Assembly: GCA_019236395.1 (NCBI GenBank)
Contig: JAFAJB010000191.1
Coordinates: 1-33,131 of the forward strand
Source of the DNA: Cupriavidus sp.
GTDB taxonomy: Bacteria; Pseudomonadota; Gammaproteobacteria; Burkholderiales; Burkholderiaceae
Length of the DNA stretch: 33,131 bases
Direction of reading: 5' to 3'
Shown here: one piece after another, positions 28,641-33,131 of the stretch
Layout of the letters: every line of letters starts with the position of its first letter
Numbering within the stretch: position 1 is the first letter of the stretch
Made by a program: the position numbers and the translations under genes
Notes under the pieces: generated by a model
Seen by the model: the letters and a program-made list of their open reading frames with translations, nothing else
The model's database searches: none
What the model was told of the DNA's origin: nothing

Positions 28641-29603
28641 ATGATCAACCTGTTCGTCCTGCAGAAAGGCCGGCTTGCCCAGGAGCAGGTCGACGAGCGC
28701 AACGAGCTGCTGCAGCACAAGCCCATCTGGATCGACGTGGTGAGCCCCGATGACGAGGAGCTCGCGTGGATCAAGGAAGCCTACGGCGTGGTCCTGCCGG
28801 AACTCGAGGATCTTGGCGACCTCGAGGCCTCGGCCCGCTATTTCGAGGGCGAGGACGAGAACATCCACATCCGCACGGACTTCCTGCTCGACGAGGATGA
28901 AGCGTCGCGCAACGTGCGGGTGGCCTTTGTGCTCACGCGCGACGTCCTGTTCTCGATTCACGACGAGGACCTTCCCGTGTTCCGCCTGGTGCGGCTGCGT
29001 GCACGGATGCGCCCGGGCTCGGTGCGCAACGCCAAGGACGTGCTGATGGACCTCTACGCGACCGACGCCGAGTACTCGGCCGATTCGATCGAGGAAGTCT
29101 ACGAGCGCCTGGAGGAAGCCAGCCGCCGCGTGCTGGCCGAGAACGTGACCGACGCCGCCGCCGCCGACGTGCTGGAAACCATCGCACGCGAGGAAGACCT
29201 GAACGGCCGCATTCGCCGCAACGTCATGGATACCCGCCGTGCGGTGTCGTTCCTGATGCGCAGCCAGCTACTGTCGGCCGAGCAGCAGGACGAAGCGCGC
29301 CAGATCCTGCGTGATATCGACTCGATCGAGAATCACACCGCGTTCCTGTTCGACAAGATCAACTTCCTGATGGATGCCACGGTCGGTTTCATCAACATCA
29401 ACCAGAACAAGATCATCAAGCTGTTCTCGGTGGTGTCGGTGGCGCTGATGCCGCCCACGTTGATCGCCAGCATCTACGGCATGAACTTCAAGATCATGCC
29501 GGAACTCGACTGGGCCGCGGGCTATCCGTGGGCGCTTGCGCTGATGGCCGTGTCGGCGGCGATTCCGCTTGTGTATTTCCGCAGGAAAGGCTGGTTGAGC
29601 TGA
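28641..29603 (+). CDS. corA: Magnesium/cobalt transporter CorA
   Basis: CorA is the main constitutive Mg2+ channel of the inner membrane and works as a pentamer. The 320 residues are typical. A large acidic cytoplasmic domain (1-255) is followed by the pore helix ending in the diagnostic GMN (280-282, in IYGMNFK), a second membrane helix (about 293-311) and the positively charged tail RRKGWLS. AAGGA lies 9 bases before the ATG. Upstream lies an unusual hairpin and a long gene-free region, so expression may be controlled at RNA level. A CT-rich hairpin repeat follows the stop. Confidence 0.96.
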   Translation: MINLFVLQKGRLAQEQVDERNELLQHKPIWIDVVSPDDEELAWIKEAYGVVLPELEDLGDLEASARYFEGEDENIHIRTDFLLDEDEASRNVRVAFVLTRDVLFSIHDEDLPVFRLVRLRARMRPGSVRNAKDVLMDLYATDAEYSADSIEEVYERLEEASRRVLAENVTDAAAADVLETIAREEDLNGRIRRNVMDTRRAVSFLMRSQLLSAEQQDEARQILRDIDSIENHTAFLFDKINFLMDATVGFININQNKIIKLFSVVSVALMPPTLIASIYGMNFKIMPELDWAAGYPWALALMAVSAAIPLVYFRRKGWLS

Positions 29604-29624
29604 TCGTCGCGCTCCAGCGTTCCG

Positions 29625-29656
29625 GCTCCCCTCTCCCACAAGTGGGAGAGGGGAGC
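29625..29656. repeat. CT-rich hairpin repeat, copy C
   Basis: GCTCCCCTCTCCCAC (29625-29639) and GTGGGAGAGGGGAGC (29642-29656) are perfect inverted copies with only two bases between. It is followed by AAAACGTGGG, as in copy A. It occupies the convergent gap between corA and mtgA. It has no T-run, but could stop polymerases or protect 3' ends. Confidence 0.75.
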
Positions 29657-29666
29657 AAAACGTGGG

Positions 29667-30422
29667 TCAGTCAGGCAGTGTCGCCGCGCCCATGCGCCGC
29701 GCGATGATCGACGCCTTCACGCGGAAGTTCACGCGCACGTTGGCGCAATACTGCTTCTTGTCGAAGCATTTCGGCGCCGGCAGCGCGGCGGCCAGCCGGG
29801 CGGCCTGGCCCACGCTGAGCTTCGCGGCCGATGTGTGGAAGTAGTGCTGCGCGGCGGCCTCGATGCCGAACACGCCTTCGCCCCACTCCACCGAATTCAG
29901 GTAAATCTCGAAGATCCGCTGCTTGTCGAGCCAGAGCTCCAGCATCCACGTGATGACCAGTTCCTGGCCCTTGCGCAGGTAGTTCTGCTCCGATGCCAGG
30001 AACAGGTTCTTGGCCAGTTGCTGGGTGATCGTCGACCCGCCGCGCACGATGTGCCCACGCTGCTTGTTGCGCTCCCAGGCGTCGAGCATGGCATCGAGTT
30101 CATAGCCGGGGTGATTGACGAAATCCGCATCCTCGCTGGCGATCACCGCGCGCTTGATGTTGCGCGAGATATCGTCGTAGCGGACCCACTTGCGATCGAC
30201 CGAGCAGCTCCAGAAATTGACGCCGCACAGGCGCCAGCGCTCGGCGCGCATGAACGCGGTCGACGAAGGATTGATGACCTGCCACGCGGCGATCTGCAGG
30301 AAGAAGTAGACCTGCATCGCCACAACGCCGACGATCAGGCAGCCGGCCAGATAGCCGAGCCAGCGCAACGGACTGGCTGCGCCGGCTGTCTTCGTGGACG
30401 ATCTTGCGGAAGAACGGGCCAA
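29667..30422 (-). CDS. mtgA: Monofunctional peptidoglycan glycosyltransferase
   Basis: MtgA polymerises lipid II into glycan strands at the inner membrane without transpeptidase activity. The protein has 251 residues (E. coli 242). One membrane anchor spans about 21-45. The GT51 motifs are all present: [12 protein letters not shown] (95-106, E97 catalytic), [14 protein letters not shown] (127-140), [20 protein letters not shown] (151-170) and [19 protein letters not shown]. No ATG precedes the anchor. The chosen TTG at 30422 lies 13 bases after the aroE stop with GGGA just upstream. A start inside aroE is less likely. The gene closes the tonB-like/aroE/mtgA string. Confidence 0.88.
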   Translation of the reverse strand: MARSSARSSTKTAGAASPLRWLGYLAGCLIVGVVAMQVYFFLQIAAWQVINPSSTAFMRAERWRLCGVNFWSCSVDRKWVRYDDISRNIKRAVIASEDADFVNHPGYELDAMLDAWERNKQRGHIVRGGSTITQQLAKNLFLASEQNYLRKGQELVITWMLELWLDKQRIFEIYLNSVEWGEGVFGIEAAAQHYFHTSAAKLSVGQAARLAAALPAPKCFDKKQYCANVRVNFRVKASIIARRMGAATLPD

Positions 30423-30435
30423 GGCGGTCCCGGTG

Positions 30436-31353
30436 TCAGCGTGCGGCTTCGGCCTGCAGCGCGGCGCGCAGTTCGGCCAGCACCGGCGCGGTCTTCGGAC
30501 GCACGCCACGCCAGTTGTAGAACGCCTCGGCGGCCTGCTCGACCAGCATGCCAAGCCCGTCCGCCGTGCGCGCGCCGCATTTGGCCGCGTACGCCAGGAA
30601 CACGGTCGGCTCGGCGCCGTACATCATGTCGTAGGCGAGCACGCCTTCGCCAAGCAGGTGCTCGGGGATCGGCGGCAGCTCGCCCTGCAGGCTGCTGGCC
30701 GATGCGTTGATGACCACGTCACAACGTTCGTCTTCGGAGAGCGCATCCAGGGCATCGAGCCCACCTGCCCACAGTTCCACGTTGTACTGGTCCGCGGCTT
30801 CGACGAATTCCTCGACCATGTCGCTGGCGCGCGACGCGGTCCGGTTGGCCACCACGATGCGCGCCGGACGGCATTCGATCAGCGGCAGCATCGCGCCCAT
30901 CGCGGCACCACCGGCGCCAAGCACCAGGATGCGCTTGTCTTCCAGCAGCACGTCCAGGTTGTCCTGGATATCGCGCACCAGGCCCACACCGTCGGTGTTG
31001 TCACCATGGATCAGCCCATCCTCGACCCACATCGTGTTGACCGCGCCGGCGGCCTCGGCACGCGGTGTCAGGCGATCGGCCAGGTCGTACGCCTCGAGCT
31101 TGAACGGCGTGGTCACGTTGAAGCCATGACCGCCCCCGGCCAGAAACTCACGCATCGTATCGGCGAACGCGTCGAGCGGCGCTTCGAGCCGGTCGTACTG
31201 CAGTGCCTCGCCCGTCTGGCGTGCGAAGGCCGCGTGGATCGCCGGCGAGCGGCTGTGCGAAATCGGGTTGCCCACCACCACGTAGCGATCGACGCCTTCC
31301 GGCGTATCAGCGGTATCGGCGGTGTCGGGCGAGGAATTCTGGTCTGCGGTCAT
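30436..31353 (-). CDS. aroE: Shikimate dehydrogenase
   Basis: AroE reduces 3-dehydroshikimate to shikimate with NADPH in aromatic amino-acid synthesis. The protein has 305 residues, slightly long because of a Thr/Asp/Ala-rich 20-residue lead ([10 protein letters not shown]). The shikimate-binding SHSRSPAIH (32-40), catalytic K85 in [15 protein letters not shown] (117-124) and the nucleotide loop GAGGAA (146-151) are intact. C-terminal [13 protein letters not shown] is standard. Its ATG overlaps the stop of the tonB-like gene by one base (TGATG), and mtgA follows after 13 bases, so the three are probably co-transcribed. Confidence 0.96.
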   Translation of the reverse strand: MTADQNSSPDTADTADTPEGVDRYVVVGNPISHSRSPAIHAAFARQTGEALQYDRLEAPLDAFADTMREFLAGGGHGFNVTTPFKLEAYDLADRLTPRAEAAGAVNTMWVEDGLIHGDNTDGVGLVRDIQDNLDVLLEDKRILVLGAGGAAMGAMLPLIECRPARIVVANRTASRASDMVEEFVEAADQYNVELWAGGLDALDALSEDERCDVVINASASSLQGELPPIPEHLLGEGVLAYDMMYGAEPTVFLAYAAKCGARTADGLGMLVEQAAEAFYNWRGVRPKTAPVLAELRAALQAEAAR

Positions 31354-32282
31354 CAGCGGCCTTGCAGGCGGACATCGAGCCCGCTGCGGGTGAACTTGAA
31401 AGTTGAAACGACTTCGAGGATATCCTGCTTCGACTGCATCTCTGCCGTGAAGGCCCCGAACGGCGCGGCCGCGCGCACGATGGCCACGGCCTGGCGATCG
31501 AGCGCGGGATCGCCCGAACTCTTCGCCACGTCGATGGCCTCGATGTTGTAGCCGTCGCGGTTGTAACCGAGCTTGCCCTGGCGATTGACGTTGATCACCA
31601 GAATCAGCTGGCCGTAGATCGGCTTGCCGTTCTTCTGCGGAAAATCGCTCGTGCCACGCGCCTCGATCTTGCGACGCAGGCGGTCATAGTACTGCGCGTA
31701 ATCGACGCCCTGAGCGCTGGTGGCAGTCAGCTGCATACGCTTCGGACGCTTGGCGTAGTGCTCGAGATTGCGGCCGATTTCGGCTTCGAGCTTGGCCATC
31801 TCGTCGGTCGACGTACGTTCATCCTGGCCACGCGTCGGCATGTCGGTACGCTGCTCGCCCGGCTTGACCGGCTGGCTGCGCACCGAAGGGGCGGCCTCGC
31901 GCGACTGGGTCATCAGACGGCGCTGCTCTTCCTCGAGCTGCTCCACGCGCCGCTGCGTCATCTTGATCAGGTCCCCGTCCTTCGACTCGGTCTGCGCGGG
32001 CAGCGGCGTGGTGGCGCGCTGGGCGTCATGCTCGCCACCGCCATCGAGATTCGCCTGCGCGAGCACGGTCGGATTGCGCGGCTTCTCCGCCGACTTCGAG
32101 TTGACCAGCACCACGTCGAGCTGTGGATCGGAACGCTTGATCTCGAACACCTCGGGCGCGGCAATCCGCACCATCAGCAGTAGCGCATGGATAGCCACGG
32201 AGACGATCAGCGCCTTGACCAGCGTGCTGCTGGATTGCCACCAGTCGCGTGGGTGGAGGGGAGCGGGGAGTACGGCGTTCAC
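31353..32282 (-). CDS. TonB-family energy-transducer-like protein
   Basis: From the GTG at 32282 the protein has 309 residues. The single N-terminal membrane helix (about 21-42: TLVKALIVSVAIHALLLMV) keeps the serine and histidine spacing of TonB (S28, H32), which couples to ExbB/ExbD. The middle is not proline-rich as in TonB but charged and helical (about 103-128 and 158-178, likely coiled coil). The C-terminal domain (about 190-305: PIYGQLILVINVNRQGKL, then IVRAAAPFGAF) has the TonB fold. It should carry proton-motive energy to an outer-membrane receptor, but no exbB, exbD or receptor gene is adjacent. A GTG at 32342 is an alternative start; neither has a good ribosome-binding site. Confidence 0.8.
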   Translation of the reverse strand: MNAVLPAPLHPRDWWQSSSTLVKALIVSVAIHALLLMVRIAAPEVFEIKRSDPQLDVVLVNSKSAEKPRNPTVLAQANLDGGGEHDAQRATTPLPAQTESKDGDLIKMTQRRVEQLEEEQRRLMTQSREAAPSVRSQPVKPGEQRTDMPTRGQDERTSTDEMAKLEAEIGRNLEHYAKRPKRMQLTATSAQGVDYAQYYDRLRRKIEARGTSDFPQKNGKPIYGQLILVINVNRQGKLGYNRDGYNIEAIDVAKSSGDPALDRQAVAIVRAAAPFGAFTAEMQSKQDILEVVSTFKFTRSGLDVRLQGR

Positions 32283-32399
32283 GTTTGAGATGGGCTGAAC
32301 GGACGGCGATGTGAGTCGGTCGCAGGCCAGCCACCCCACCACAGGGGGATGGCCGGAACAGATTCCGATTGTAAGGGAGCCGACCGGTTTACCGAAGAC

Positions 32400-33131
32400 T
32401 CAGCCGGCCGGATTCGCGCCGGTGTCGCGTGCTGCCGACGCCTCGTCGTCCTGGCTGCCCTCGGGTGCCTCCGAACTGGCTTCGGCAGGCGCTTTTGCCG
32501 CGCCCTCGGCGGCTTCCTCGGCGGCGGCTTCGGCTGCGGCCTCGGCAGACACCTCGGCCATTTCCTCGTCGGCTTCGAGCTCTTCCTCAGGCACCTCGCC
32601 CTCGCCCGCGAAGACTTCCAGCACGCGGCACGACACCTCGAGCGAGATCTCGTCGGTCGAGGCAATCTCGAGCAGCACCTGCGTGCCGCGCGCCGCCTGC
32701 GCCAGTTCCGGCACACGCGTGACCAGCGGGATCTCGGTGAAACGCACCGCGCCGTCCTTCAGCACGGTCGCCATCATCTTGTCGCGGCCTTCCTGCTTGA
32801 GCCAGCGCAGGCACCAGTAACGTTCCATGGTCGACTGGTGGTCGGCGTAGGCCGCATACGTACCTTCGAAGTCGGCCACGGCCGCCAGCAGGTCCGCATC
32901 CTTGGGCTTGAACGGCGCGACGAGCTTGGCCGTCACACCGTGCTGGGCCACCGCCGTGATCTGCCACTGGTTGACCAGGTCGACATAGCGGCGCAGCGGC
33001 GACGTGCTCCACGCGTACTGCGCCACGCCAAGGCCTTCATGCGGCGCGGCCGTCGTCTGCATCCGCGTGCGCTTCGGGCCCGGCGCGCCGAAGCCGCGCT
33101 GGGAGCGGTAGATGCCCGGCACCGTGTGGTC
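32400..33131 (-). CDS. RNB-domain ribonuclease (RNase II/R type), partial at window edge
   Basis: Only the last 243 residues are in the window; the frame runs off the right end. STSPLRRYVDLVNQWQ is the RNB catalytic-domain signature near its C terminus, where the arginines contact RNA. A small all-beta region follows (VRFTEIPLVTRVPELAQAARG... ISLEVSCRVLEVF), replacing or resembling the S1 domain. The final about 65 residues are an Ala/Glu-rich low-complexity tail (EEELEADEEMAEVSAEAAAE...). The enzyme family degrades single-stranded RNA 3' to 5'. It lies 117 bases upstream of the tonB-like gene. Confidence 0.82.
   Translation of the reverse strand, partial: DHTVPGIYRSQRGFGAPGPKRTRMQTTAAPHEGLGVAQYAWSTSPLRRYVDLVNQWQITAVAQHGVTAKLVAPFKPKDADLLAAVADFEGTYAAYADHQSTMERYWCLRWLKQEGRDKMMATVLKDGAVRFTEIPLVTRVPELAQAARGTQVLLEIASTDEISLEVSCRVLEVFAGEGEVPEEELEADEEMAEVSAEAAAEAAAEEAAEGAAKAPAEASSEAPEGSQDDEASAARDTGANPAG

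Overview
The window is a GC-rich piece of core chromosome from a betaproteobacterium. The genus is probably Cupriavidus or a close Ralstonia-type relative (Burkholderiaceae). This is inferred from gene order (leuS-lptE-holA-proA; dapB-bamE divergent from fur; an RNB-ribonuclease/tonB-like/aroE/mtgA string), from protein sequence character, and from HemJ, the MaeB-type malic enzyme and the barnase/barstar pair. I see no phage, insertion sequence, CRISPR array, rRNA or tRNA. Almost every gene is a housekeeping gene, so novelty is more likely in the regulatory DNA than in a hidden gene cluster.

Layout. 1-1.3 kb: a stand-alone atypical response regulator behind a good promoter. 1.37-9.46 kb (minus strand): a leuS-lptE-holA-proA-hemJ-isomerase string, then a terminator and an RlmL-like rRNA methyltransferase. 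9.6-11.2 kb (minus): dapB and bamE, with fur divergent (plus). 11.9-13.8 kb: a LysR regulator divergent from a flavin reductase-like gene. 13.8-16.9 kb (minus): tkt and gap. 16.9-19.8 kb (plus): spermidine synthase-like protein, VOC protein, rsmE and a YidB-family protein. 19.9-21.0 kb (minus): a secreted barnase-type RNase followed by barstar. 21.3-23.6 kb (minus): maeB, divergent from thiL-pgpA-pncC (plus, 23.8-26.0 kb). 26.1-27.0 kb: pyrF (minus), divergent from an EamA permease (plus). 28.1-28.6 kb: a gene-free, hairpin-rich stretch before corA. 29.7-33.1 kb (minus): RNB ribonuclease (cut by the window edge), tonB-like, aroE and mtgA.

How the genes work together. leuS, lptE and holA are packed with short gaps, which links tRNA charging, outer-membrane LPS assembly and replication in one probable transcript. 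bamE and lptE both serve outer-membrane biogenesis. tkt and gap give pentose-phosphate and glycolytic flux, and maeB gives pyruvate and NADPH. thiL, pgpA and pncC supply cofactor and phospholipid steps. The RNase/barstar pair couples a secreted toxin-like nuclease to its cytosolic inhibitor.

The best leads are: a 25-bp near-perfect operator palindrome over the predicted maeB promoter; the long structured region before corA, which ends in a stem of about 24 bp; the barstar reading frame that extends back to an ATGA overlap with the RNase; the atypical receiver protein at the left end; and a family of CT-rich hairpins placed just after gene ends.
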